The notes beneath the pieces were generated by a model, which worked only from the letters and a program-made list of their open reading frames with translations, was not told where the DNA came from and searched no databases. The position numbers were made by a program, and so were the translations under genes. A DNA stretch of 36,538 nt, taken from assembly GCA_003222945.1 (NCBI GenBank), contig QHXM01000067.1:1-36538 (forward strand), read 5' to 3'. The stretch comes from Acidobacteriota bacterium. GTDB taxonomy: Bacteria > Acidobacteriota > Blastocatellia > Pyrinomonadales > Pyrinomonadaceae. Within the stretch, counting starts at the first letter, position 1. Each line of letters starts with the position of its first letter. This document shows positions 17,783-25,720 of this stretch, one piece after another.

Positions 17783-18889
17783 ATGAGCGCAGCAGCAATC
17801 CCTGAGAGGATTAATTGGGAACAATTGTCGGCTCCAATCGCAGACGAGCGACCCGCGGGCGAATACCTGCGCTACGAAGGAACTTACGACCGCGTTCGCG
17901 AAGCGCGTCGTGAAGACGATCCCACGCTCTCGCAGGGCATCTACAAGATGGAGTTGAAGAAGGCCGATTGGAGAGAAGTGGAACGCATCTCGACGGAGGC
18001 TCTGGCGCATCGCTCGAAGGATATACAACTCGCCGCGTGGTTGGCGGAAAGTTGGCTGCGACAGCGCGGATTCGCCGGTTGCCGCGACGGACTGCGGCTC
18101 TTGACTGAACTCCTTGAGAGATACTGGCCCGTACTTCACCCGCAACTCGACGAAGGCCACCCGGAACAGCGCGTCGGCACATTTGTCTGGATCAACGAAA
18201 AGCTTTCGCTTCAACTCAAGCTGATTCCCATCACTGCTCCGCAAGCGACTGACCTGCTCCCGTATTCTTTCGCCGACTGGGAGATGGCTTGTCATCTGGA
18301 ACAATTGGCCGAGCGCAACAAAGACGCGCCGCAAGCCTTCGACACCGGAAGCGCCTCGGTTAACCTGACGCGCTTTCAGGCGAGCGCGATGATGACGACA
18401 ACGCAATCCTATCTGAAGCTCTACGACGAGGTGAACGAAACAGCCGAAGCTTGTCTGGCTCTCGATAGCTTGCTCGAAGAAAAATTTGGAAAGCAGTCTC
18501 CCGGCTTAGAGCGATTCAAAGAGGCGCTCGGCGCTATTCAACACCTCGTTGCGGAGATTTTGCAGGCGCGGCCCGAAGCCCCTGAACTCGCCGACACAGT
18601 GTCGGAGACCCAACTCGCCGTCGCCGCAGAAGACCACCAGTCGGGGTCTGAGCTATGGAGCGCTCATCCGATTCGCAGCCGCGCCGAAGCCTACTGGAGA
18701 TTGTCAGAGGCCGCCGACTATCTCTTAAGGACAGAGCCGCACAGCCCTACTCCTTATCTGGTCAGGCGCGCGGTGGAGTGGGGCAGCATGAGTTTGTTTG
18801 AACTCTTACAGCAGATCATACGCAACGAAGGAGAGATGCAGGAGATCAACCGCCTGCTTCGCTTAACGAATAAAGAGGAAGGAGGGTGA
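17783..18889 (+). CDS. tssA: T6SS cap/assembly protein TssA
   Basis: 368 residues. The ImpA_N domain spans about residues 10-125 (NWEQLSAPI, AGEYLRYEGTYDRVREARRED, ADWREVERISTEAL, DIQLAAWLAESWLRQRGF). The C-terminal region resembles the short TssA class (RSRAEAYWRLSEAADYLLRTEPHSPTPYLVRRAVEWG, MSLFELLQQII). TssA organises tail assembly from the baseplate and can cap the growing sheath. The start follows GGAG at 17771-17774, one base after the tssM stop, indicating one transcript. An 80-base gap separates it from tssB. An opposite-strand frame at 17747-18406 is a shadow. Confidence 0.92.
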   Translation: MSAAAIPERINWEQLSAPIADERPAGEYLRYEGTYDRVREARREDDPTLSQGIYKMELKKADWREVERISTEALAHRSKDIQLAAWLAESWLRQRGFAGCRDGLRLLTELLERYWPVLHPQLDEGHPEQRVGTFVWINEKLSLQLKLIPITAPQATDLLPYSFADWEMACHLEQLAERNKDAPQAFDTGSASVNLTRFQASAMMTTTQSYLKLYDEVNETAEACLALDSLLEEKFGKQSPGLERFKEALGAIQHLVAEILQARPEAPELADTVSETQLAVAAEDHQSGSELWSAHPIRSRAEAYWRLSEAADYLLRTEPHSPTPYLVRRAVEWGSMSLFELLQQIIRNEGEMQEINRLLRLTNKEEGG

Positions 18890-18969
18890 TGATTCAAATG
18901 TGAAACTAAAATTCAAACCGCTGTCGCAAACTTTAATCGTCACCCCCAAACTTACTTTCAAAGGAGATT

Positions 18970-19584
18970 ATGATGCCTGAAAGCATACAACATAAACTGG
19001 ACCGGGTGCGTCGCCCGCGAGTCCAGATAACTTACGACGTAGAGACGCTCGGCTCCATCGTCAAGACGGAGCTTCCCTTTGTGGTCGGCATCATGGCCGA
19101 TCTCTCTGGCAACAGCATCGAGGGGCGAACGCCGAACCCCGCACAACCGATGCTCAAAGACCGCAAGTTCGTGGAGATTGACCGGGACAATTTCGACGGG
19201 ATCATGGAGAGCGTCGCGCCCTCCGTGAAACTCAAATCAACCGGAGACGAACTGACGTTCAAAAAGCTGTCGGACTTCGACCCTGTCAACGTGCTGCGCA
19301 GCGTGCCCGCTCTCAAGGCAAAGTTTGAAAGCCGTACGCGCCTCTCCAATCTGGTCGCCAAGCTGGACGGCAACGTCGAGTTACAGAAGAACTTTGTCGA
19401 GGCCTACAACCAACTCGACGATGCGACCAAGACGGCGATCAAAGCTTATTACGACGCGGCGAATCCCCCGGCGGCCACGCCTCCGGCTGATACGCCGCCG
19501 ACAAATGGTAAGGCATCGGCAGATAGTAAGCCACCGGCAGATGCGCCGCCAGCGGCCCCTGCGGGCAAAAAAGGAGGCAAATAA
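18970..19584 (+). CDS. tssB: T6SS sheath small subunit TssB
   Basis: 204 residues from 18970; the next codon is also ATG (18973) and is better spaced from AAGGAG at 18961-18966, so translation may start there. The first 155 residues match TssB/VipA: SIQHKLDRVRRPRVQITYDVET, LPFVVGIMADLSG, KDRKFVEIDRDNFDGIM, FESRTRLSNLVAKLDG. The last 45 residues are an unusual Ala/Pro/Lys-rich tail (PPADTPPTNGKASADSKPPA, ending GKKGGK). TssB and TssC form the contractile sheath. The TAA shares its last base with the tssC ATG. Confidence 0.96.
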   Translation: MMPESIQHKLDRVRRPRVQITYDVETLGSIVKTELPFVVGIMADLSGNSIEGRTPNPAQPMLKDRKFVEIDRDNFDGIMESVAPSVKLKSTGDELTFKKLSDFDPVNVLRSVPALKAKFESRTRLSNLVAKLDGNVELQKNFVEAYNQLDDATKTAIKAYYDAANPPAATPPADTPPTNGKASADSKPPADAPPAAPAGKKGGK

Positions 19585-21224
19585 TGAGCACCAATCTTAA
19601 TGGGCAGGATGACCTGAAGGCTAAGAAAGTACAGGCGGCCACCACCTTAAAGGAAGGCGAAAAGTCTAAGGTGCTGATCGAACGCCTGGCGCGCAGCACA
19701 GCGGATGAAGATCAGCTTGTCAACGCCGCAGACATGGTCGGAGAGTTACACAATGAGATCAGCGACACGACCAATAATCCTATGGCGCTGTCACAAACCG
19801 ACCCGCTTCTGACCGCTGATAACATCATGACGCTACTCCAGCACAGAATCGCAAAGCTCGACGAAGAGATCAACGACGAGTTGAGCAATGTCATGCACGA
19901 GGAAGGTTTCCAGAAGATGGAGGCGACGTGGAGAGGACTTCATTATCTGGTCTCAAACAGCGAGACCGGAGAGATGCTGAAGCTACGCATCCTGGACGCC
20001 ACCAAGGAGGAGATTCACAACGATCTGAAGAACGCCGTCGAATTTGACCAGAGCATCCAATTCAAGAAGATTTATGAAGAGGAGTACGGCACGTTTGGCG
20101 GCGCGCCTTACAGCATGTTGCTCGGCGACTACTATTTCGAGGGGACACAGCCTGACCTGGACTTTCTTGAGAAGATGTCTGGAGTGGCGGCAGCCGCGCA
20201 CGCGCCGTTTATCTCTGCGGCGGACCCTGGACTTTTCGATCTAAATAGCTTCGGCGAGTTGAATATGCCGCGCGATCTGACCAAGATTTTCGGCAGCACC
20301 TTGTTTGCTAAATGGAAGTCGTTCCGCGAGAGCGAGGATTCGCGCTACGTGGCGCTGTGTCTGCCGCGCTTTTTGCTGCGCTCTCCTTATGGCGATGATG
20401 CTTATAGGCTGATAGACAAGGCTACGGGCGATCCCATCCAGGACGATAAGACAAAGGAAGCCAAGAAGGAGTCTCTGGTCGGGCGCGCTCCCGCAGATGA
20501 GATTAACTTTCAGGAGAAGATGCCCTTGGCTGACGGCAACGGCTCTTTCGACAACAAGTTTCTGTGGGGCAATGCGGCATATCTGATGACCGAGCGCATC
20601 ACCAGTGCCTTCAGCAAGTACAAGTGGACCGCCGCCATTCGCGGAGTTGAAGGCGGAGGTTTAGTTGAAGGATTGCCCGCCATCAATTTCCAGACGAATG
20701 AAGGAGACTTGGCTTTCAAGTGTCCGGTCGAAGTCTCAATCACAGACCGACGCGAAAAAGAGTTGAGCGATCTGGGCTTCATCTCGCTCGTGCATCGCAA
20801 GAATACGGATCAAGCGGCTTTCTTTGGCGGACAGACGGCGCAGAAGCCGAAGGTCTATATGGACCCGAAGGCGACAGCCAACGCTCGGCTCTCCTGCTCG
20901 CTCCCCTACATTCTCGCCGCTTCCCGTTTCGCACACTACATCAAGGTAATTATGCGGGACAAAGTCGGGAGCTTCATGTCGCGCGATAACGTAGAGAAGT
21001 TTCTCAACTCCTGGATCAGCAACTACGTGCTCTTGAATGACAACGCCTCGCAGACCTCTAAGGCTTCGTACCCGCTGCGCGAAGCGAGGATTGATGTCAC
21101 AGACATTCCGGGCAAGCCGGGTTGCTATAACGCGACCGTCTATCTGAGGCCGCATTTCCAGCTTGAGGAACTGACAGCTTCGATCAGGCTCGTGGCAGAG
21201 TTGCCGCCACCGGCTGCCGTCTAA
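19584..21224 (+). CDS. tssC: T6SS sheath large subunit TssC
   Basis: 546 residues, slightly longer than the typical 490-500 because of an N-terminal extension. Family hallmarks include EEGFQKMEATWRGLHYLV, LLGDYYFEG, SAADPGLFDL, the sheath core ESEDSRYVALCLPRFLLRSPYG, and the C-terminal CYNATVYLRPHFQLEELTAS. Translation is coupled to tssB (TAATG overlap, with AAGGAGG before it). The protein polymerises with TssB around the Hcp tube and contracts to drive secretion. The C-terminal handshake region appears intact. Confidence 0.97.
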   Translation: MSTNLNGQDDLKAKKVQAATTLKEGEKSKVLIERLARSTADEDQLVNAADMVGELHNEISDTTNNPMALSQTDPLLTADNIMTLLQHRIAKLDEEINDELSNVMHEEGFQKMEATWRGLHYLVSNSETGEMLKLRILDATKEEIHNDLKNAVEFDQSIQFKKIYEEEYGTFGGAPYSMLLGDYYFEGTQPDLDFLEKMSGVAAAAHAPFISAADPGLFDLNSFGELNMPRDLTKIFGSTLFAKWKSFRESEDSRYVALCLPRFLLRSPYGDDAYRLIDKATGDPIQDDKTKEAKKESLVGRAPADEINFQEKMPLADGNGSFDNKFLWGNAAYLMTERITSAFSKYKWTAAIRGVEGGGLVEGLPAINFQTNEGDLAFKCPVEVSITDRREKELSDLGFISLVHRKNTDQAAFFGGQTAQKPKVYMDPKATANARLSCSLPYILAASRFAHYIKVIMRDKVGSFMSRDNVEKFLNSWISNYVLLNDNASQTSKASYPLREARIDVTDIPGKPGCYNATVYLRPHFQLEELTASIRLVAELPPPAAV

Positions 21225-21242
21225 AACTTACGCTCGCGCCGC

Positions 21243-21275
21243 GAGGGAAGGCACGGTAACCCGTCGGCTTCCCTC
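21243..21275 (+). promoter_or_regulatory. Strong hairpin between tssC and hcp
   Basis: GAGGGAAG at 21243-21250 pairs with CTTCCCTC at 21268-21275. An inner ACGG/CCGT stem (21253-21256 with 21261-21264, TAAC loop) extends the structure. There is no T-run after it, so it is unlikely to be a simple terminator. Placed in the 134-base gap before hcp, it could stabilise the 5' end of a processed hcp transcript or attenuate read-through; hcp is commonly the most abundant T6SS product. Function is inference. Confidence 0.5.
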
Positions 21276-21358
21276 ATGGCGAGACTCAGAAGCCTTTAGG
21301 CGCACTGAATCGTCGTTGGAATCCGAATCAACCTTAACTCAAAAAAAATGGAGGAGCT

Positions 21359-21847
21359 ATGGATGTAATAATTTTGGATATGGGCAAAGACGTGACGGGC
21401 GAAAGCTCGCTGAGCGACTATGCTGGAAAGATGGAACTGCTCTCGTTCAGCCACGGCGTCGCCATGCAGATTACCGGAGACTTAAGCAATACGGAAAGAA
21501 CCTCCGGCAAACCCAATCATCAGGACATGACTGTCACGAAGTACCTGGACGCAGCCTCGCCGGTGCTCGCGCAGAGCTGCTGTCAGGGCAAAGGCTTCCC
21601 GCAAGTTGACATCGTCATCGGGCGCAACGACAGCGGGAAAGTGATCGAGTTGATGAGATACACTATGAAGAACGTGCTCATCTCCTCGATTTCCATCGGC
21701 GGTGGAGGAGGCGACAAGCCTGTCGAAACCGTGACGCTCAACTACAACGATATAGCCTGGAAGTTTACTTCCCAGAAAGCGACCATTGGTCAGAATGGAG
21801 TCGTTAACGGGACTTGGAATTTAGCGAAGAATGCTGCTGATTCTTAA
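21359..21847 (+). CDS. hcp: T6SS tube protein Hcp (TssD)
   Basis: 162 residues, the standard Hcp size, starting at an ATG with a strong GGAGG (about 21350-21355). Hcp features are ELLSFSHGVAMQIT, the DMTVTKYLDAASPVLAQSCCQGKGF core, EVIELMRYTMKNVLISSISIGGG-type strands, and the C-terminal PVETVTLNYNDIAWKF. Hcp hexamers stack into the inner tube that carries or chaperones small effectors. A hairpin precedes the gene; the gap to tssE is 44 bases. Confidence 0.97.
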   Translation: MDVIILDMGKDVTGESSLSDYAGKMELLSFSHGVAMQITGDLSNTERTSGKPNHQDMTVTKYLDAASPVLAQSCCQGKGFPQVDIVIGRNDSGKVIELMRYTMKNVLISSISIGGGGGDKPVETVTLNYNDIAWKFTSQKATIGQNGVVNGTWNLAKNAADS

Positions 21848-21891
21848 AGCATCCCTAAGCATTCCAAGCTGGATTCAAACTCCATTACGTC

Positions 21892-22407
21892 ATGGCAGAT
21901 TCACGCAACACCGGAGGCGCGCGTGCGCTGCTCTTCGAGCGTCTGGTTGATACAGAACCGGACCGGGAAGAGTCGCCGCCGTTTCGCGTGCTGTCCAGAC
22001 AGGAACTACGGAGGTCCGTGAGCGGGGAACTGGGGCAGTTGCTTAACTCGCGCTGCCCCACCCCGCTTCAACTCATCATTGAAGAGGAGAGGACTGTCAT
22101 CAACTACGGCCTTCCAGACTTTACCTCTCTCTCGCCGCAGAGCGCAGATGATCGCAGACTCATCGCCCAGATCATCGCACAGACTATCACAGCCTTTGAG
22201 ACGCGCCTGCGTAATGTGCGCGTCGCGGCAGAGTATTTCGAAGACGATGAGCGCAACCTTTATATCTCGGTTGAGGCTGATCTGGTGACGGACGCAGTCA
22301 TAGAGATTCGTTCGTACCCGGAGTTCAGCACAAAGGTCGAACCGGTAACGTTTCCCATCGTGCTCAACAACAAGACCGGAATCATGGAAATGTATGAGAA
22401 CGAGTGA
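21892..22407 (+). CDS. tssE: T6SS baseplate protein TssE (gp25-like)
   Basis: 171 residues. The gp25/lysozyme-like wedge fold is recognised from ALLFERLVDTEP, LRRSVSGELGQLLNSRCP, INYGLPDFTSLSPQS, and the C-terminal TRLRNVRVAAEYFEDD...NLYISVEADL. TssE starts sheath assembly at the baseplate. The 3' end overlaps tssF by 14 bases, so the two are probably translationally coupled. Confidence 0.94.
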   Translation: MADSRNTGGARALLFERLVDTEPDREESPPFRVLSRQELRRSVSGELGQLLNSRCPTPLQLIIEEERTVINYGLPDFTSLSPQSADDRRLIAQIIAQTITAFETRLRNVRVAAEYFEDDERNLYISVEADLVTDAVIEIRSYPEFSTKVEPVTFPIVLNNKTGIMEMYENE

Positions 22408-24094
22408 TAGAGAAGAACTGCTGCAATTCTATAGAGACGAACTGAGCTATCTGCGCCGTATGGGCAGAGAGTTTAAGTCTCAGTACGCGAAGCTGGCCTC
22501 GCGGCTCGAAATCAGCGATAACGAGTGCTCCGACCCGCACGTTGAAAGGCTGATTCAATCCTTCGCCTTTTTGACGGCGCGTCTTCAGCTTAACCTGCGC
22601 GACGAGTTTCCAGAGATTACGACCGCGCTACTTGGCACGCTCTACCCGCAACTGATTAATCCTATACCGGCGATGGGCATCGCACGCTTCCAACTTGACC
22701 CGGCGCACGGCAAGACAACGACGGGCAACTTGATACCACGCGCAACACCGCTCTTCTACGACACGCCGCAAAAGCTGACCTGTCGCTTTCGCACCTGTTA
22801 TCCCGTGACGATGTGGCCGATTGAAGTCACGGCTGCCGGACTGGAAGACCCGGGCCAGATCAACTTCCTCAGCACGGAGACCAACGTTGCGGCTGTGCTG
22901 CGGCTGGAATTGCAATGTCAACAGGGCACGTTCAAGGAGCTTGAATTGAAGAGCCTGCGCTTCTTTCTAAACGGCGATTCGATCACGGTCAACACGCTCT
23001 ACGAACTGTTGTTTACTCGCCTACGCAAGATTGCCCTCCGGCCGGAAGACACGGGGAAGCCCAAGTATCTACCGCTCGATTCGATCAAGCCTGTCGGATT
23101 CAGCGCCCAGGAAGAGGTGCTGCCCTATCCGCCCAATGCTCATCCGGCATACAGGCTCTTGCAGGAATACTTTTCCTTTCCGGCAAAGTATCACTTTTTC
23201 GATCTACAAAACTTGCGCGAACACGGTACGGGAAAGAAGCTTGAAATCTTCTTCCTGTTCGATCAGGTCCCCTCACGCAATCCGGCGATCAGCCCTGAGA
23301 CTTTCAGTCTTGGCTGCACTCCGGTCATCAATCTCTTTCACAAGACGACGGAGCCGATTCGCCTCGATCACAAAAGTTTCGAGTACCCGCTGATTCCTGA
23401 CAAGCGGCGTGAAAGCACGACCGAGATTCATTCCATTCTTTCAGTCTCAGCCTCCGCCGACCCTTTGAAATCGGCTGAGAGGCTGGAGCCTTTCTACTCT
23501 TACAACCACTACATGGATGGCTCGAAGCATAGAGCGTTCTGGCACGCCACGCGGCGCAACTCAAATCGTAAAGAGGTTTCCGGCACGGAGATGTTCCTCT
23601 CGTTTTTGGACCTTAACTTCAGACCCACTGATCCGCCGGTTCAAACCGTCTATGCGCATACGCTCTGCACGAATCGGGAACTGACGATAATGATGCCGGA
23701 GAATGCGAAGCTCCAACTGGAAGAGAAGTTGCTGGAATACGACATCACTCTGCTGGGAAGGCCGTCGCTCCCCCATCCGCCTCTGCTCGGTGGTCCGACC
23801 GTGTGGCGGCTCATCTCGCAGTTATCGCTCAACCATCTCTCTTTGTCAGAAGGAAGCGATAGCCTGAACGCCCTGCGTGAAATACTCGGCCTTTACTCGG
23901 TCACCAACAGCTTTTTCGGCCTGTACACGGCTGTCAATTCGTTCACGCAACTGACAATCAAAAAGGTCGCGCAACCCGAAGCGATTTGGAAACAGTGGGA
24001 GCCGAAGGCCGGAGACGAAGCTCTCAAGAATGTACTGAGCGGAGGAAATTGGAAACAATGGGACCCTATGGCTGGGGAAAAAATCATTCTGTAA
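22394..24094 (+). CDS. tssF: T6SS baseplate protein TssF
   Basis: 566 residues, close to the family norm. The N-terminus is diagnostic (ELLQFYRDELSYLRRMGREF, HVERLIQSFAFLTARLQLNL, LLGTLYPQLINPIPAMGIARF), and the middle and C-terminus match the VasA family (YRLLQEYFSFPAKYHFFDL, RAFWHATRRNS, TVYAHTLCTNREL). TssF forms the wedge with TssG and TssE around VgrG. The last 40 residues carry a short tandem duplication (WKQWEPKAG, WKQWDPMAG) encoded at 23984-24076, which also overlaps the start of tssG. Confidence 0.95.
   Translation: MRTSDREELLQFYRDELSYLRRMGREFKSQYAKLASRLEISDNECSDPHVERLIQSFAFLTARLQLNLRDEFPEITTALLGTLYPQLINPIPAMGIARFQLDPAHGKTTTGNLIPRATPLFYDTPQKLTCRFRTCYPVTMWPIEVTAAGLEDPGQINFLSTETNVAAVLRLELQCQQGTFKELELKSLRFFLNGDSITVNTLYELLFTRLRKIALRPEDTGKPKYLPLDSIKPVGFSAQEEVLPYPPNAHPAYRLLQEYFSFPAKYHFFDLQNLREHGTGKKLEIFFLFDQVPSRNPAISPETFSLGCTPVINLFHKTTEPIRLDHKSFEYPLIPDKRRESTTEIHSILSVSASADPLKSAERLEPFYSYNHYMDGSKHRAFWHATRRNSNRKEVSGTEMFLSFLDLNFRPTDPPVQTVYAHTLCTNRELTIMMPENAKLQLEEKLLEYDITLLGRPSLPHPPLLGGPTVWRLISQLSLNHLSLSEGSDSLNALREILGLYSVTNSFFGLYTAVNSFTQLTIKKVAQPEAIWKQWEPKAGDEALKNVLSGGNWKQWDPMAGEKIIL
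23984..24076 (+). repeat. Short tandem duplication at the tssF/tssG junction
   Basis: Two similar 30-base copies lie at 23984-24013 and 24047-24076, offset by 63 bases. In the tssF frame they read IWKQWEPKAG and NWKQWDPMAG. In the tssG frame, copy 2 supplies the likely ATG start (24058), where copy 1 has GTG (23995). The duplication therefore touches both the tail of one protein and the start site of the next. Confidence 0.7.
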
Positions 24095-25641
24095 TAGAGT
24101 GGCTCTTCGCCGAAGGCTACCGCTTCGATTTTTTTCAGGCGGTCAGGCTATTGGATATACTCTATTCGCCTGAGAAGTCCTCGCAGGATGAGGGCATCGA
24201 GTTGGATACGAAAGCGATGATCGCTCGACCCTCCAGGAGCGGGGCGACATCTCCGTCAATCGTTCCCGATAGCGAGAAGGTTGAAGATTTCGTGCGCTTC
24301 AAGTCGGCTGTGGGGCTGAACTTTCCGACCACCGACATTAGCGAAGTGAAGCTTAAGCCGTCTTCGTCCGATTCCAAGCCTCAGTGCAGCCTTGAATTCC
24401 ATGACTTCACACCCGCCAATGGCGAGATACCGATGACGGAGATGACCGTCAACTTGATGGGACTGGCTGGCGCTCTCGGCCCGCTCGATATGCCCACGAC
24501 CGAGTTGATAATCGAGCGCGCAGCGAAGAAGGATACGGCTCTCAAAGATTTCTTAGACATCTTCAATCACAGGCTCATCTCTTTGCTCTACCGGATCAGA
24601 AAGATGCACCGCATAGGCTTGGAAGACGAGCCTCCCGGCCAAGATAAAATCTCAAAATATCTCTTCTCCATCATTGGCTTGGGCACGGACGGCCTGATGG
24701 GGCGCATGATGGTCAGAGACCGTTCTCTGCTACATTATGCGGGACTACTCAGCCAGCAACCGCGATCCATCGTCGGCCTGGAACTAATTCTCTCCGATTA
24801 TTTTAAGATAAAGGTCAAAGGGCATCAATTCGTAGGCCAGTGGTACGATCTGGACGAGAGCCAGTGGACGAAGATCGGTGAGAAGTCTGGACAGAATAAT
24901 GTGTTGGGCCAGGGCGCGGTCATCATGGGCACGCGCGTCTGGGATCAACAGGCGAAGATCGAGATTCGTCTTGGACCTCTCTCGTATCAGCAGTTTCTTA
25001 ATCTCATCCCGAACGGGTGGGGATACCGCGCTCTCTGCGACTTAACGCGCTTTTATCTGGGAGACAGTTTAGATATCAGTTTTCGTCTGGTCTTAAAGGG
25101 CGAAGAGATTCCGCTGCCGATGCTGGGCATGAAGGACGAGCCGTTGCTAGGTTGGACTTCGTGGCTGACCCCTACGCTCGAAGAGACGAAGGATGATTCG
25201 CAGGTGGTGCTTCACTTGAGCGCGTTGCCCTCCGAATTTAAGTCTGAGAAACTCCCGCTCTTCTTCAATCTCCCTCCGGCGCAATTGGCTGAACTTATTA
25301 GAAGAATGACCGTGCGGATTTACACTAAATATCAAACGATCATCAATCAGGATGATTACGGCGACAGCATGTTTGCGATTCGGCGAGGAAGAGTGCGCGT
25401 GACTCGCCGCGACGAGAATGGAAAAGAGATTAGGCTCGGCATTCTCAGTCACGGAGATTGTTTCGGAGAGATGTCGCTGCTGCTTGGAAAACACAGGGAG
25501 GTAACAGTCGTCGCCCTTGAGGAGTGTGAGGTTCTTGAGCTTCGCAAAAATGATTTCGATGAATTCGCAGCGGAACATCCTCGTTGGAGAAAGACATTGA
25601 AGGCTTACCGCTACGGCCAGTTCGTCAAACAGCGTGGATGA
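24058..25641 (+). CDS. tssG: TssG fused to a C-terminal cyclic-nucleotide-binding domain
   Basis: 527 residues from the ATG at 24058, which has GGAGGA (24041-24046) upstream; an alternative in-frame TTG is at 23986. Residues 1 to about 368 are TssG: VIEWLFAEGYRFDFFQAVRLLD, FHDFTPANGEIPMTEMTVNLMGLAGALGPL-type core, FNHRLISLLYRIRK, and the closing LGWTSWL. Ordinary TssG ends near here. Residues 401-527 form a complete CRP-type cNMP-binding domain: LFFNLPPAQLAELIRRM, IINQDDYGDSMFAIRRGRVRV, and a phosphate-binding cassette FGEMSLLLGKHREVTVVA (469-486) with Glu471 and Arg480 kept. The fusion is in one uninterrupted frame. It suggests that a nucleotide second messenger (cAMP or cGMP not distinguishable) acts directly on the baseplate. 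It overlaps tssF by 37 bases. Confidence 0.93.
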   Translation: MGPYGWGKNHSVIEWLFAEGYRFDFFQAVRLLDILYSPEKSSQDEGIELDTKAMIARPSRSGATSPSIVPDSEKVEDFVRFKSAVGLNFPTTDISEVKLKPSSSDSKPQCSLEFHDFTPANGEIPMTEMTVNLMGLAGALGPLDMPTTELIIERAAKKDTALKDFLDIFNHRLISLLYRIRKMHRIGLEDEPPGQDKISKYLFSIIGLGTDGLMGRMMVRDRSLLHYAGLLSQQPRSIVGLELILSDYFKIKVKGHQFVGQWYDLDESQWTKIGEKSGQNNVLGQGAVIMGTRVWDQQAKIEIRLGPLSYQQFLNLIPNGWGYRALCDLTRFYLGDSLDISFRLVLKGEEIPLPMLGMKDEPLLGWTSWLTPTLEETKDDSQVVLHLSALPSEFKSEKLPLFFNLPPAQLAELIRRMTVRIYTKYQTIINQDDYGDSMFAIRRGRVRVTRRDENGKEIRLGILSHGDCFGEMSLLLGKHREVTVVALEECEVLELRKNDFDEFAAEHPRWRKTLKAYRYGQFVKQRG

Positions 25642-25720
25642 ATTTTAGTTTGAGTCTGAGCGAGAAGAATGAGAGCCGAAGGGGGCGCATCCTGATCGCA
25701 AACAAGGTAACGAAACAGAT

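Noticed and set aside
17747-18406. A 219-codon open frame on the - strand over tssA
   Set aside because: It is Arg/Leu/Ser-rich without motifs, and the + strand frame is a clear TssA.
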